Assembly: GCA_950097015.1 (NCBI GenBank)
Contig: CATNEN010000029.1
Location: 1 to 64,000, forward strand
DNA: 64,000 nt
Source: Macrostomum hystrix
Lineage: Eukaryota; Platyhelminthes; Macrostomidae
Reading direction: 5' to 3'
Shown one piece after another: positions 12,203 through 28,140 of this stretch. Made by a program: the position numbers and the translations under genes. The notes beneath the pieces are model-generated. The model was given only the letters and a program-made list of their open reading frames with translations. It ran no database searches and was not told the origin of the DNA. Within the stretch, counting starts at the first letter, position 1. Each line of letters opens with the position of its first letter.

Positions 12203-13394
12203 ATGGTGCTAGGTAAAGCTCTACTGGCCTACCATATTGTGTTAGGCACCGTGTTTACATTTGGCTTTGTCGGCAATCTGCTAGTTCTGCTTGTGATCTT
12301 GTCGCTCAAATCGCCGGCAAATGCTGTTACCAATATCTACGTGCTTAACCTGGTCATTGCCGACTCGCTCCACCTTCTGTCGATACTGCCATTTATTCGC
12401 CTGTCCATTGTGAAGTCGTGGCTCTGGGGCAACTTTCTGTGCAAGCTGTTCTTCATGAACCACTTTGCTAACTCCAATGTCACCATCTACATCATCACCG
12501 CCATGAGCTTCGATCGCTACAAGGCCGTGGTGTCGCCGTTCAATTCCGCCCGCTACCGCACCAAGAAGTTCGCCGTCATCCTCCTAGTCTGCCTCTGGCT
12601 CCTGAGCTGTCTAGTTGTAGCGCCGATCTACCTGAACGCCTACGTCGATTCCTTGGAAATGCGTCGCAATGTCACGGACGCCAACGGTACGATAGTTGAG
12701 GAGCTGCGCGTCGTCTACAGGTGCCTGCACCCAGCGTTGGGCTCAGTTAACCGATCCGAGGGGCCTGCTCAAGAAGCTGTTCACCGACACCTACTATTTC
12801 AGCCGCTACGTGTTTGTCACTGGCTGTGTACTGCCCGGCGTCCTACTCTGCACCTTCTACGCATTGATTCTGCGCAAGCTCTGGCAGATGAAACGGTCGC
12901 GCGCCTCCGGAGCCCAATCGCAGCAGCGCTTTGAAAAGGTCACCATTCTGGTGGTGGCTGTGGTCACCTTCTATCTGGTCTGCTGCCTGCCCCACTGGGT
13001 CTACATCAATGTGGTCGTTGAGATGAGCGAGTCCATCCGAGCCTGGGCGCCCATTGTGAGCCACATCACCACCCTGCTTGGCTACGTGAACAGCGCTGGC
13101 AATCCTATTCTGTACGCCTTCCTCAACGATAGCTTCCGCGCCTCACTGCGCGCCATCGTGGCCCGCCGTCTGCCAGCCGGTTGGCGGGGCGCCGGCACCG
13201 ACGCAGCTGGCGTCAATAACAATCGCAAAGCCGGCGACGACAATGCCGCTGTGGGTCTGCGGGACGCTGCCAACGATGACGAGCCGCTGCCACTGCTACC
13301 CGGCGGCGCCGCATTCAACACCAGCAACGGCTTGAACTTGGACAAGGCTTCAGTCGGAGTTGATACCCGCATCACTGAGACAGTCATCGATTGA
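12203..13394 (+). CDS. Rhodopsin-family peptide GPCR (somatostatin/allatostatin-C receptor-like), with a one-base frameshift
   Basis: A seven-helix receptor for an extracellular peptide, coupling to G proteins at the plasma membrane, written as one uninterrupted exon. Class A landmarks in order: GFVGN (TM1, Asn25), LVIAD (TM2, Asp54), extracellular Cys80, DRY after TM3 (104-106), Trp132 in TM4, an N-glycosylatable loop (NVT, NGT) with Cys174, a Pro in TM5, CCLPHW at the TM6 CWxP position, and NSAGNPILYAFL in TM7. The TM7 motif is typical of somatostatin, opioid, galanin and allatostatin-C receptors. Residue order through TM4 is read in one frame and from TM5 onward in the +1 frame. One extra G in the GGGG run at 12760-12763 explains the shift, and no other lesion is seen. 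It is therefore a sequencing or assembly slip or a very young pseudogene. Excising a mini-intron from 12729 would delete the conserved loop Cys, so that is less likely. The N-terminus is unusually short, about eight residues before TM1. The exact ligand is not determinable. Confidence 0.85.
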
Positions 13395-13544
13395 GCATGG
13401 CATAGCGGCCGCGGACAGAAGCGCAGTCAGCCGAAAGAAAGTTTTTATTCGTTATATAGTTTTTTGCTATTCTTAACAGCAGAAGACCATATGCGGATTT
13501 CAAATACCCACAGATTTATTTTTTCAGTATCTCCCAAAAATATT

Positions 13545-13720
13545 TAAGCCATTAAGAAGAAACCATTCTTACGATGAAAGTTAGTTCATCGAAAAGGGCG
13601 GAAAAATTGGATTCAGAATGTGGACTTTCACAATAATCGGTCCTTCGTGAAGTAGGCTGTGGGTATTTTAAATACCCGTGTTCTTTTCCCAGGGGAAATT
13701 GCGTGGACTGTTCAAGGCGA
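13545..13720 (-). mobile_element. Fragment of interspersed element M
   Basis: In reverse orientation this matches the element at 43195-43560 and 63228-63700. Shared segments include ACGGGTATTT, CCCACAGCCTACTTCACG, GACCGATT and a CCGCCCTTWWCGATGAACTA block. It sits about 150 bp downstream of the GPCR stop codon. No coding capacity. Confidence 0.65.
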
Positions 13721-13759
13721 AAAATTAGAATGGTTTCAGTGTCAGCTTGTCGGTCCACT

Positions 13760-14639
13760 AGTCAGTTTTAGAAGAAGTAAAGGAGCGTTTGTTTTGTCAG
13801 CTGTTATTTTACTGACAAATTCTTTAAGTCGTCATTTTGCTTCTCGTGTAGTGTTGTTTGCTAGGAGATTATTATCATGCGTCTCGAGAAAGCATTCGTG
13901 TACTCGCATGATGAAGCTGCCCTCCCGCACGAACAAGAGAGTCTTAAAGACGAAAGGAAATTGAGAAACTGGCGAGCTCAAAGCCTTCTCTGGCTTTTTT
14001 GTGTGGCGGAAATTAAAAAGTAAAGGCCGTTTCCGGTTCAGCGCGGATTCCTTCTCATTTTTGGTCCCCAATTTTCCGTAATGTTTCTAACTGCACTTCT
14101 TCTGTCGACCAGCAATGTCAGTTAAGCATTGCACATGGCTTTGTTGTAGTACTTGTGTCCTATTATCCACATTTGTAGCATTATTCTGTCTGTCTTAGCA
14201 AATCTATTTTCAAAACAAAGCGCTACTGTCAGTGTTGTTCTGTCATTTCTGTCTGTATTGTTGCCAAAGGCTTTAAAAAACTATTTCCATTTTTTTTATT
14301 ATTAAATTTGTTTTATTAAACGTAGTCATAGTGATAGCTGTTTAATTTATTCGTAAGTAAACTCTGTTGTGAGTCATCAAATTAATAAATTAGAAAGATG
14401 CTATGGTTAATATTTTTGCACTTAGTTTTAGTTTGTGTTCAAACCAAAGCACTGATTCGCTTTCCTGTCTTACAATTATTAACAGTTGAATATTGTTAAT
14501 AAGCTATACGTGGATATTTCAAATTACCAATTTTTTCTTAGTGTAGTCTTTATAGCTAGTAGACAAAGTGGACACCAGGGTAGGTAAGGTCGGCAAAAAG
14601 TACTAAAGTATTCAAAAAATAGATATTAAAGATAGATTG
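13760..14639. other. Unassigned AT-rich intergenic sequence
   Basis: No exon-like sequence, repeat or RNA gene was recognised. Short open frames here have AT-rich codon use unlike the real exons. Confidence 0.4.
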
Positions 14640-14790
14640 ATAATAATGATAATAACGCATTACAACTGCCCCAATTGGGCCTGATGCGCAGCCGACAGCA
14701 CAGCCGCGGCTACTGCGCTGCGCATCCAAAGGCTGTGTACAACAATTCAGTCCATGGACTGGTGTGGATCAGAGGCGCCGTGCCTGCACA
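14640..14790 (-). mobile_element. SINE family 2, 3' fragment
   Basis: Reverse copy of the tail region: ATT-rich end, then CCCCAATTGGGC, GCGCAGCCGACAGCACAGCCGC-like sequence and the palindrome CAGTCCATGGACTG at 14748-14761. The head is missing. Confidence 0.7.
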
Positions 14791-15204
14791 AATTTCTACC
14801 CCAGCAAAAGTACATAAAAAAACCAGTGAATCTTGTTTGAGATCTACACTAGAAAATTCATAAATGGAAAACGCTATGCCGTGGGAAGATTTCATCTTTT
14901 GCCAACGTGATTGCATGCAAATTTGAGGAGAGAATAATATGCGAGGCCGAAATCTGCTTTCTGAGTTCCTTCGGGATCTGGATCAGTTCTCAGTCTCAAT
15001 GATTCTATTTTATCTCACTATTTCACTCCCTATCGTATGCGTCTCAGCTGTCTCAGTCATTGGTGATGAACTATGAAAGGCCTATGGCACTGAAAAAGAT
15101 TGATTTTCTGATAGCAGCTCCACTAGATTCTCGCTCAGAATTGCAGCACTGTTTCGCTGCTTTATCAATTGTTCAATTTTGAAGCATCTGCTCCAATATA
15201 TGAC

Positions 15205-15440
15205 TCTTACTGACTCACGACTTAAAGGTCGGGGGTTCGATTCCTGATGACATTGGGACAATTTGTGTCCTTTTAGCAAGACACAACTCTGCATTGCTGG
15301 AGTTCAACCAGCTGTTAAATGGGTCCCAGAATTAGTTGGGGTAGTTGAGAATGGGTGTGGCGTCCCCCCCAGTCCATGGACTGAACAGCCGTACGCAGAC
15401 TTCAGATGCGCCGCGCAATATATTTATAAGCAACTTCAGC
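15205..15440 (+). mobile_element. SINE family 2, near full-length copy
   Basis: The tRNA-like head is truncated on its left but keeps the B box GGTTCGATTCC at 15235-15245. The body follows (TTTAGCAAGACAC, CTCTGCATTGC, CAGCTGTTAAATGGGT), then the palindrome at 15370-15383 and the GCGCCGCGCAATA tail. Confidence 0.8.
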
Positions 15441-15859
15441 ATGGCTGTTTTTGTTTCTAACAACCAAACTGGAGACAAAAAAGTAATTCTAGTGTCCTCT
15501 CAGCCTTCTAAACCAGCACAAGTAGTGCAGGCAAACTAGTAAAGTGCTCTATTTTATTTCATCGATTAGCATTTTGCAGTCAGTTTGAGCTCTAGGAGCA
15601 GTTGGCAGAACTTAGGAACGTAAACATTTTAACTCTGGGTCTCAGTGTTTTTTTGTGCTTCAATACGGACTGAAATATTCAAATGCTGTTTCTTTTTTTA
15701 GTATTTATTATAGCTGTCTGTGTTCATTTTACACCCTAGCTGTAACTATTACACTCAAACTAGTCGGCTAGTAAAAGCTGAGGAAAATGGAGAGTAAGAC
15801 AAAGCAGGTAAAAATGATGAAGATAGATAAATAGACGCATGGACTACAAGTACGCTCGT
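15441..15859. other. Unassigned intergenic sequence
   Basis: Low-complexity, AT-rich sequence between SINE copies. Nothing recognisable. Confidence 0.4.
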
Positions 15860-15980
15860 AGTATAGTTGTGCGAGATGTACAGTGGCACAGCCTCAGCAA
15901 TTGCGCAGCGCATACAAAGGCTGTGCACATCTGTTCAGTCCATGGACTGGGGGAAGCCGCCAGTCCATGGACTTCTCTAT
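15860..15980 (-). mobile_element. SINE family 2, 3' fragment with duplicated palindrome
   Basis: Reverse copy of the tail, containing CAGTCCATGGACTG at 15936-15949 and a second, one-base-different copy beginning at 15961. The duplicated palindrome is unique in the window. Confidence 0.65.
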
Positions 15981-16049
15981 CCCAGTGAGAAGTGTGACTG
16001 GTTGGCACTAAAGCCACAAGCGAGAAATCAGAGAACAGCATAGTGCAGA

Positions 16050-16305
16050 GAGCTACCGGAGAAAACGACACGGGAGAAACAGATGGGGGGAGAAAGACAG
16101 GGGAGAAAGACAGGGGAGAAAGACAGGGGAGAAAGACAGGGGAGAAAGACACGGGAGAAAGACACGGGAGAAAGACACGGGAGAAACAGATGTGGGGAGA
16201 AAGACAGGGGAGAAAGACAGGGGAGAAACAGATGTGAGGAGAAAGACAGGGGAGAAAGACAGGGGAGAAACAGATGTGAGGAGAAAGACAGGGGAGAACG
16301 ACAGA
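16050..16305. repeat. 13-bp purine-rich minisatellite
   Basis: About 19 units of GAAAGACAGGGGA with ACAGATGTGRGGA variants. It is strongly strand-asymmetric, with nearly all purines on the plus strand. Confidence 0.9.
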
Positions 16306-16829
16306 CATATAGAGTAGGAGAGAAGCAGAATTCTAGAATCAGCCGAAAATATGTGCGTTGCATACTCAGCAGTCAAGAGCTCACTCTTGTAGATCCTCAG
16401 GACGTGAGCAAGTCCTCTAAACTCCCAATGCCTAGCGGGATGGCGAGACGAAGCAGAGAGCAATACACAAGGGCTGTCGAGGTAAAAATCACTTTTGCAA
16501 CTCCTAATTTTAGTCGAATATGTGTCCCAATGTTTATTGCTGTTCTGCTTCTAGCCTGCGGTTACCAGGCAGTAAAACTGCATAAACTAGCTTAGTTGTT
16601 TTCTACTCGTATATTAAGAAGTAATTCAAGCGATTGAGGCGTTGAAATGGTTCCAAACAACCAAGAAGCATACATCAGAGTATTTCAAACTGCGAGTCAC
16701 AATATCAGCGCGACGGCTCGGAATAATTTACGACTGAGTTTTTAATCTTTCTTTGTTTTACTTCTTTGCTTTCTTTTTTTACTAGCAAAATTTCACGCAA
16801 CAATTACTTTGAGACTATATACAGGGTAA
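16306..16829. other. Unassigned intergenic sequence
   Basis: No gene, repeat or regulatory element recognised. An open frame crossing from the preceding minisatellite to about 16595 has no domain and is treated as chance. Confidence 0.35.
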
Positions 16830-16975
16830 AGAGGTATAGAGAGTAGGGAGAGAGGCATAGAGAGTAGCGAGAGAGGAATAGAGAGTAGGGAGAGAGGAAT
16901 GGAGAGTAGGGAGAGAGGAATGGAGAGTAGGGAGAGAGGAATAGAGAGTAGGGAGAGAGGCAAAGAGAGTTGGGG
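16830..16975. repeat. 21-bp purine-rich minisatellite
   Basis: About seven copies of a GA-rich 21-mer (core AGAGAGTAGGGAGAGAGG). Another strand-asymmetric purine tract, about 500 bp from the 13-bp one. Confidence 0.88.
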
Positions 16976-17294
16976 GTGGTAAGGAGAGTTGGGAGAGTGA
17001 CTGAGGATGAGAGGGGATTGGGGAGTTTTATCCCACTCCTTATCCAGTGAATTACCAGTCTTTCTTCCCCAGTAAAAAACAACTGAGATCTGACTGCTTT
17101 TTACAGTTTCGTTGCACTTAAAATATTGCGTGAGCTGATTTCATATTGTGGTCTCAAACCTGAAAAGCTTTTCAGAGAAGTTCTGAAGTGTCTGAGAAGT
17201 GTTATTAGAGTTGTCCATTTAGCCTTTTAATCACCACAGTCTGTGCGTCACTCATTCCTTTTTTCTATTGAACTTGCCTCTGCAATCTTTTTTA

Positions 17295-17470
17295 ATCGAC
17301 GGAGCTTATCGTCCAGGACTTCGTGAGTTCGAATTTCAGCCAAAAGAGAAACTGATTGTGTGCTTGGGCGAGACACCTAATTCCCGATTGATTCCATTTA
17401 TTCAGCTGCTAAATTTCCTTTGGTATCAGTCCATGGACTGAGCAGTTGTACACAGCCACTTACTGTACAT
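17295..17470 (+). mobile_element. Old SINE family 2 copy
   Basis: Diverged tRNA-like head with the B-box-like GAGTTCGAATTTC, a body with GGGCGAGACACC and CAGCTGCTAAAT, and the palindrome CAGTCCATGGACTG at 17427-17440. Divergence is higher than in other copies. Confidence 0.55.
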
Positions 17471-17935
17471 CTGCAGTGTGTACAACTTCTTTCAACAACG
17501 GTGCAGCAGATTCTTACTCTTTGAAAAAATACAAAGAAAATATTTTCGGATTTTAACAAATCACAGGTTAAAAAATCTAGCAGATTAAAAGTGGCCCGCC
17601 GTTATCTAAAATAAAAAGTGAAAATTTCTCAAATGCAGTCTAGCACAGCTGATATTTCACTTTTGTACAGTAAAAATTGTACTGAAAAGGGGCAGAACTA
17701 GTTTCCTAATCGCGGGCTTCCGTCTGCAGGGAGACGGGGCGACAGGTTTAAAGTGGATTAACTCCAGTAAGAAATCAATAAATCAGAGATTTTAAGTCAG
17801 TGTAGCCGGGCGCTAAGGAGTCAAGATTAAGGACTGGGGGTGACACACTTCCGGTTCATTCAATAGCTTTTTCTCTCGCTACCTTTAAGCCACTGGGATT
17901 AATTGACTGCATGAATCTTATCTTAGAGAGAGTGT
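17471..17935. other. Unassigned intergenic sequence
   Basis: No feature recognised. It precedes the block of four back-to-back satellites. Confidence 0.35.
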
Positions 17936-17939
17936 GAGG

Positions 17940-18500
17940 GTGTTGCAGCTTCCACTAGCATTTACCTGAGCCCTGCCCCTGAGGATTGGGGTGTTGCAGC
18001 TTCCACTAGCATTTACCTGAGCCCTGCCCCTGAGGATTGGGGTGTTGCAGCTTCCACTATCATTTACCTGAGCCCTGCCCCTGAGGATTGGGGTGTTGCA
18101 GCTTCCACTATCATTTACCTGAGCCCTGCCCCTGAGGATTGGGGTGTTGCAGCTTCCACTATCATTTACCTGAGCCCTGCCCCTGAGGATTGGGGTGTTG
18201 CAGCTTCCACTATCATTTACCTGAGCCCTGCCCCTGAGGATTGGGGTGTTGCAGCTTCCACTATCATTTACCTGAGCCCAACCCCTGAGGATTGGGGTGT
18301 TGCAGCTTCCACTTTCATTTACCTGAGCCTTACCCCTGAGGATTGGGGTGTTGCAGCTTCCACTATCATTTACCTGAGCCTTACCCCTGAGGATTGGGGT
18401 ATTGCAGCTTCCACTATCATTTACCTGAGCCTTACCCCTGAGGATTGGAGTATTGCAGCTTCCGCTATCATTTACCTGAGCCCAACCCCTGATGATTGGG
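17940..18500. repeat. 51-bp satellite array
   Basis: About 11 copies of a 51-bp unit containing GGTGTTGCAGCTTCCACT and CATTTACCTGAGCC. Variation rises toward the right end, where TTACCCC and CCAACCCC variants accumulate. Confidence 0.93.
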
Positions 18501-18879
18501 TGTTATACCATTTAATATTTTATTCGCGAGCTTTGCAATCATGCAAAACTTCAGTTTAAGGTGCGCGATGCTTGCCTAATATGATCGGAACTTGAAATCT
18601 TTTTCGTTTTTTGTTCTTTCTATAACTTTCATTTTATCTTTCTTTATATTTACCTGCTGCGGTTTGAAACTGTTAGTTTAGCAGCTCAGCATCTGTCTAA
18701 TCTGAGATGGAGTAGTGTGAGTAGGGCAAAGTGTGAGGGAATAACAGGGAATTGACGGATGTTTGCGAAGAACTGCGTCTCTTTATTTGTCTCCCGAGTC
18801 TTGTTTCTGCGAAGCTTCCGCTCCGATCAGGACAACTGATAAGATAAGATAATAAGTTCAGTTAGAAAAGTTAACAGGT
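18501..18879. other. Spacer between satellites
   Basis: Unique AT-rich sequence with no visible gene or element. Confidence 0.35.
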
Positions 18880-19185
18880 GAGGGAGTGAGAGAGTGCAGT
18901 AGTGTCAGGGAGTGAGAGAGAGTGCAGTAGTGTCAGGGAGTGAGAGAGAGTGCAGTTGTGTAAGGGAGTGAGAGAGTGCAGTAGTGTCAGGGAGTGAGAG
19001 AGTGCAGTAGTGTCAGGGAGTGAGAGAGTGCAGTAGTGTCAGGGAGTGAGAGAGTGCAGTAGTGTCAGGGAGTGAGAGAGTGCAGTAGTGTCAGGGAGTG
19101 AGAGAGTGCAGTAGTGTCAGGGAGTGAGAGAGTGCAGTAGTGTCAGGGAGTGAGAGAGTGCAGTAGTGTCAGGGAGTGAAAGGGA
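18880..19185. repeat. 26-bp satellite array
   Basis: About 11 copies of a 26-bp unit with the core GTGCAGTAGTGTCAGGGAG, almost perfectly conserved. The word AGTGTCAG also occurs in the neighbouring 28-bp satellite. Confidence 0.92.
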
Positions 19186-19312
19186 GTGTGTGCAATAGTA
19201 CGAGTAGTTGTAGTGCAATCCCAGTTGAGAAGTGTCAACTAGTGAGAGTGAGTGTAGTTGAGCAGTATCAGAAGAGTTAAAGAATTATGAATTCACCCCT
19301 TCAGCAGAGTTT

Positions 19313-19334
19313 CTGCTGCTGCTGCTGCTGCTGT
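19313..19334. repeat. (CTG)7 microsatellite
   Basis: A short uninterrupted CTG run in noncoding sequence between two satellites. Confidence 0.85.
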
Positions 19335-19629
19335 CCATAGGCAATATCTGAATATAGAAAAATTCATTAACGGTCGAGTAGGTTTTCTTGCGCGCTTTTA
19401 GTTCATAATCGTCTCAGCTGTGAGTTGACTCAATAAAAACCTTTAGTTGCAACCAACGCATTAAATCGGCCAGTTGCGGGCGATCCCCTGAGAGAGGACT
19501 CAAAATCTGAAAGCCAAGGAGAGCAGACTGCAGTGAGGTTGGTAATGGACTGTTGTGAAGGCTTAGTGTGATAGTAAACAGAAATAAAAACTGCATTACT
19601 GAGTCGATTTAATGTTTGCGAGATTGGAA

Positions 19630-21375
19630 TACTGTCCCACAGAGTGGGATAGTGTCAGACATGGTGACATTTTGGGATAGTGTCAGATATGGTGACATTG
19701 TGGGATAGTGTCAGATATGGTGACATTGTGGGATAGTGTCAGATATGGGGACATTGTGGGATAGTGGTCAGATATGGTTACATTATGGGATAGTGGTCAG
19801 ATATGGTGACATTGTGGGATAGTGTCAGATATGGTGACATTGTGAGATAGTGTCAGATAGGGTGACATTGTGTGATAGTGTCAGATATGGTGACATTATG
19901 TGATAGTGTCAGATAGGGTGACATTTTGGGATAGTGTCAGATATGGTGACATTGTGGGATAGTGTCAGATATGGTGACATTGTGGGATAGTGTCAGATAG
20001 GGTGACATTGTGGGATACTGTCAGATATGGTGACATTGTGGGATAGTGTCAGATAGGTTGAGATTATGGGATAGTGTCAGATATGGTGACATTGTGGGAT
20101 AGTGTCAGATATGCTGACATTGTGGGATAGTGTCAGATATGGTGACATTGTGGGATAGTGGTCAGATATGGTGACATTGTGGGATAGTGTCAGATATGGT
20201 GACATTATGGGATAGTGTCAGATAGGGTGACATTGTGGGATACTGTCAGATAGGGTGACATTGTGGGATAGTGTCAGATAGGGTGACATTGTGGGATAGT
20301 GTCAGATAGGGTGACATTGTGTGATAGTGTCAGATATGGTGACATTATGGGATAGTGTCAGATAGGGTGACATTGTGGGATACTGTCAGATAGGGTGAGA
20401 TTGTGGGATAGTGTCAGATAGGGTGAGATTGTGGGATATTGTCAGATAGGGTGACATTGTGGGATATTGTCAGATAGGGTGAGATTATGGGATAGTGTCA
20501 GATAGGGTGAGATTGTGGGATAGTGTCAGATAGGGTGAGATTATGGGATAGTGTCAGATAGGGTGACATTGTGGGATAGTGTCAGATATGGTGACATTGT
20601 GGGATAGTGTCAGATAGGGTGAGATTGTGGGATAGTGTCAGATAGGGTGAGATTGTGGGATAGTGTCAGATATGGTGACATTGTTAGATAGTGTCAGATA
20701 GGGTGACATTGTATGATAGTGTCAGATATGGTGACATTATGTGATATTGTCAGATAGGGTGACATTTTGGGATAGTGTCAGATATGGTGACATTGTGGGA
20801 TAGTGTCAGATATGGTGACATTGTGGGATAGTGTCAGATAGGGTGACATTGTGGGATACTGTCAGATATGGTGACATTGTGGGATAGTGTCAGATAGGTT
20901 GAGATTATGGGATAGTGTCAGATAGGGTGACATTGTGTGATAGTGTCAGATATGGTGACATTATGGGATAGTGTCAGATAGGGTGAAATTGTGGGATAGT
21001 GTCAGATATGGTGACATTGTGGGATAGTGGTCAGATATGGTGACATTATGGGATAGTGGTCAGATATGGTGACATTGTGGGATAGTGGTCAGATATGGTG
21101 ACATTGTGGGATAGTGTCAGATATGGTGAGATTATGGGATAGTGTCAGATATGGTGAGATTATGGGATAGTGTCAGATGGTGAGATTATGGGATAGTGTC
21201 AGATATGGTGAGATTATGGGATAGTGTCAGATATGGTTAGATTATGGGATGTGTCAGATATGGTGAGATTATGGGATAGTGTCAGATATGGTGAGATTAT
21301 GGGATAGTGTCAGATATGGTGAGATTATGGGATAGTGTCAGATGGTGAGATTATGGGATAGTGTCAGATATGTCA
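19630..21375. repeat. 28-bp satellite array with an ~840-bp higher-order repeat
   Basis: About 62 copies of a 28-bp unit containing GGGATAGTGTCAGATA and GGTGACATT. A run of variants starting near 19861 recurs in the same order near 20702 (about 30 units later), which indicates block duplication. A homogenised subtype with GGTGAGATTATGGG fills the right end, 21115-21375. Confidence 0.95.
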
Positions 21376-21774
21376 TAGTATTTTTGCAGATTTTCCAATC
21401 AGACAATAAAATTGCTTCTGCGGTGGTTTCCGAATTGTGGGTGCGACTCGGCAAGATGGTAAAGGAGTTTGTGTAAGTAATCCTTTCAAGATTCATAGTG
21501 TCAGGAAAGTCAGACACTGGCGCTGATTCTGTGCAGCAAAATTATTGCAGAGAAAAATATGCACTTTTATGGTGTCAGTTGTGAGCGAGTGTAATTCCAG
21601 CGATTTATTAGCAGAATCAGGATTTTTTTACAAAAATTCACTCGTAAGCTACTGTTAGTACGTGCTTAAGAAATATTTTTTTTGCAAAAAAGATAAATAA
21701 CAGTTGCGTAAGTTAGAAATTAAACTATAGCGACAGTTTCGGCAGAGCGAAATTTTATATGCAAGAGGACTGAA
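21376..21774. other. Spacer between satellites
   Basis: Unique sequence; nothing recognised. Confidence 0.35.
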
Positions 21775-23222
21775 CCTTATGGGAATCGATCAGCAAGATC
21801 ACTGTGATCCCAATGATCTCTATGGGGAATCGATCAGCAAGATCACTGTGATCCCAATGATTTCTATGGGGAATCGATCAGCAAGATCACTGTGATCCCA
21901 ATGATCTCTATGGGGAATCGATCAGCAAGATCACTGTGATCCCAATGATTTCTATGGGGAATCGATCAGCAAGATCACTGTGATCCCAATGATCTCTATG
22001 GGGAATCGATCAGCAAGATCACTGTGATCCCAATGATCTCTATGGGGAATCGATCAGCAAGATCACTGTGATCCCAATGATCTCTATGGGGAATCGATCA
22101 GCAAGATCACTGTGATCCCAATGATCTCTATGGGGAATCAATCAGCAAGATCACTGTGATCCCAATGATCTCTATGGGGAATCGATCAGCAAGATCACTT
22201 TGATCCCAATGATCTCTATGGGGAATCGATCAGCAAGATCACTGTGATCCCAATGATTTCTATGGGGAATCGATCAGCAAGATCACTGTGATCCCAATGA
22301 TCTCTATGGGAAATCGATCAGCAAGATCACTGTGATCCCAATGATCTCTATGGGGAATCGATCAGCAAGATCACCTGTGATCCCCATGATCTCTATGGGG
22401 AATCGATCAGCAAGATCACTGTGATCCCAATGATCTCTATGGGGAATCGATCAGCAAGATCACTGTGATCCCAATGATCTCTATGGGGAATCGATCAGCA
22501 AGATCACTGTGATTTTTAATGATTTCTATGGGGAATCGATCAGCAAGATCACTGTGATCCCAATGATCTCTATGGGGAATCGATAAGCAAGATCACTGTG
22601 ATCCCAATGATTTCTATGGGGAATCGATCAGCAAGATCACTGTGATCCCAATGATTTCTATGGGGAATCGATCAGCAAGATTACTGTGATCCCAATGATT
22701 TCTATGGGGAATCGATCAGCAAGATTACTGTGATCCCAATGATTTCTATGGGGAATCGATCAGCAAGATCACTTTGATCCCAATGATCTCTATGGGGAAC
22801 CGATCAGCAAGATCACTGTGATCCCAATGATCTCTATGGGGAATCGATCAGCAAGATCACTGTGATCCCAATGATCTCTATGGGGAATCGATCAGCAAGA
22901 TTACTGTGATCCCAATGATCTCTATGGGGAATCGATCAGCAAGATCACTGTGATCCAATGATTTCTATGGGGAATCGATCAGCAAGATCACTTTGATCCC
23001 AATGATCTCTATGGGGAATCGATCAGCAAGATCACTGTGATCCCAATGATCTCTATGGGGAATCGATCAGCAAGATTACTGTGATCCCAATGATCTCTAT
23101 GGGGAATCGATCAGCAAGATCACTGTGATCCTAATGATTTCTATGGGAAATCGATCAGCAAGATCACTGTGATCCCAATGATCTCTATGGGGAACCGATC
23201 AGCAAGATCACAGTGACCCCAA
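21775..23222. repeat. 44-bp satellite with GATC at exact 9-bp spacing
   Basis: About 33 copies of a 44-bp unit. Each unit has four GATC words at exact 9-bp intervals (GATC-N5-GATC-N5-GATC-N5-GATC) followed by an 8-bp GGGGAATC, so it reads as four 9-mers plus a shortened fifth. The second and third GATC flank ACTGT, forming the near-palindrome GATCACTGTGATC. The most frequent variation is GATC to GATT at the fourth position. The array stops about 150 bp downstream of the otopetrin stop codon. Confidence 0.95.
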
Positions 23223-23371
23223 TGAACATTTAAAGTAAGAATGAAAAAGTGGATTTTAACCTGCAGAAAAATATCTGATTTGTTATTTGTGTCCATTTTA
23301 ACCACTAGTCCATTTATGTTTAACTGAAGTTTTAGCGCAAGGCAAACAGGTTTGTCGGGTGCATTCCAACT

Positions 23372-27780
<4,409 letters not shown>

Positions 27781-27834
27781 GGGTTTCCTGGCTCTGCGAT
27801 TTCAGGAAGGTGGATTGATGACGCTGCAATCACA

Positions 27835-28140
27835 CTGTCCCACCGTCCCACCGTCTGTCCCACCGTCACTCTGTCCCACCGTCACTCTGTCCCACCGTCA
27901 CTCTGTCCCACCGTCACTCTGCCCCACCGTCACTCTGTCCCACCGTCACACTGTCCCACCGTCACTCTGTCCCACCGTCACTCTGCCCCACCGTCACTCT
28001 GTCCCACCGTCACTCTGTCCCACCGTCACTCTGTCCCACCGTCACTCTGTCCCACCGTCACTCTGTCCCACCGTCACTCTGTCCCACCGTCACTCTGTCC
28101 CACCGTCACTCTGTCCCACCGTCACTCCGATCCTTCGTCA
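27835..28140. repeat. 16-bp array upstream of the otopetrin exons
   Basis: About 18 copies of CCACCGTCACTCTGTC. It lies 5' of the first recognised otopetrin exon and would be in the preceding intron if an upstream start exon exists. Confidence 0.94.

Noticed and set aside
12729..12760. Mini-intron to explain the GPCR frame change
   Set aside because: It would be about 30 bp, has no branch-site or pyrimidine tract, and would remove the conserved second-loop Cys.
3210..23222. CRISPR-like arrays (regular direct repeats)
   Set aside because: The units are contiguous without unique spacers, and the genome is eukaryotic.
21775..23222. Dam-type methylation system target array
   Set aside because: GATC density is striking, but no methylase or binding protein is visible, and the 9-bp origin of the unit explains it without function.
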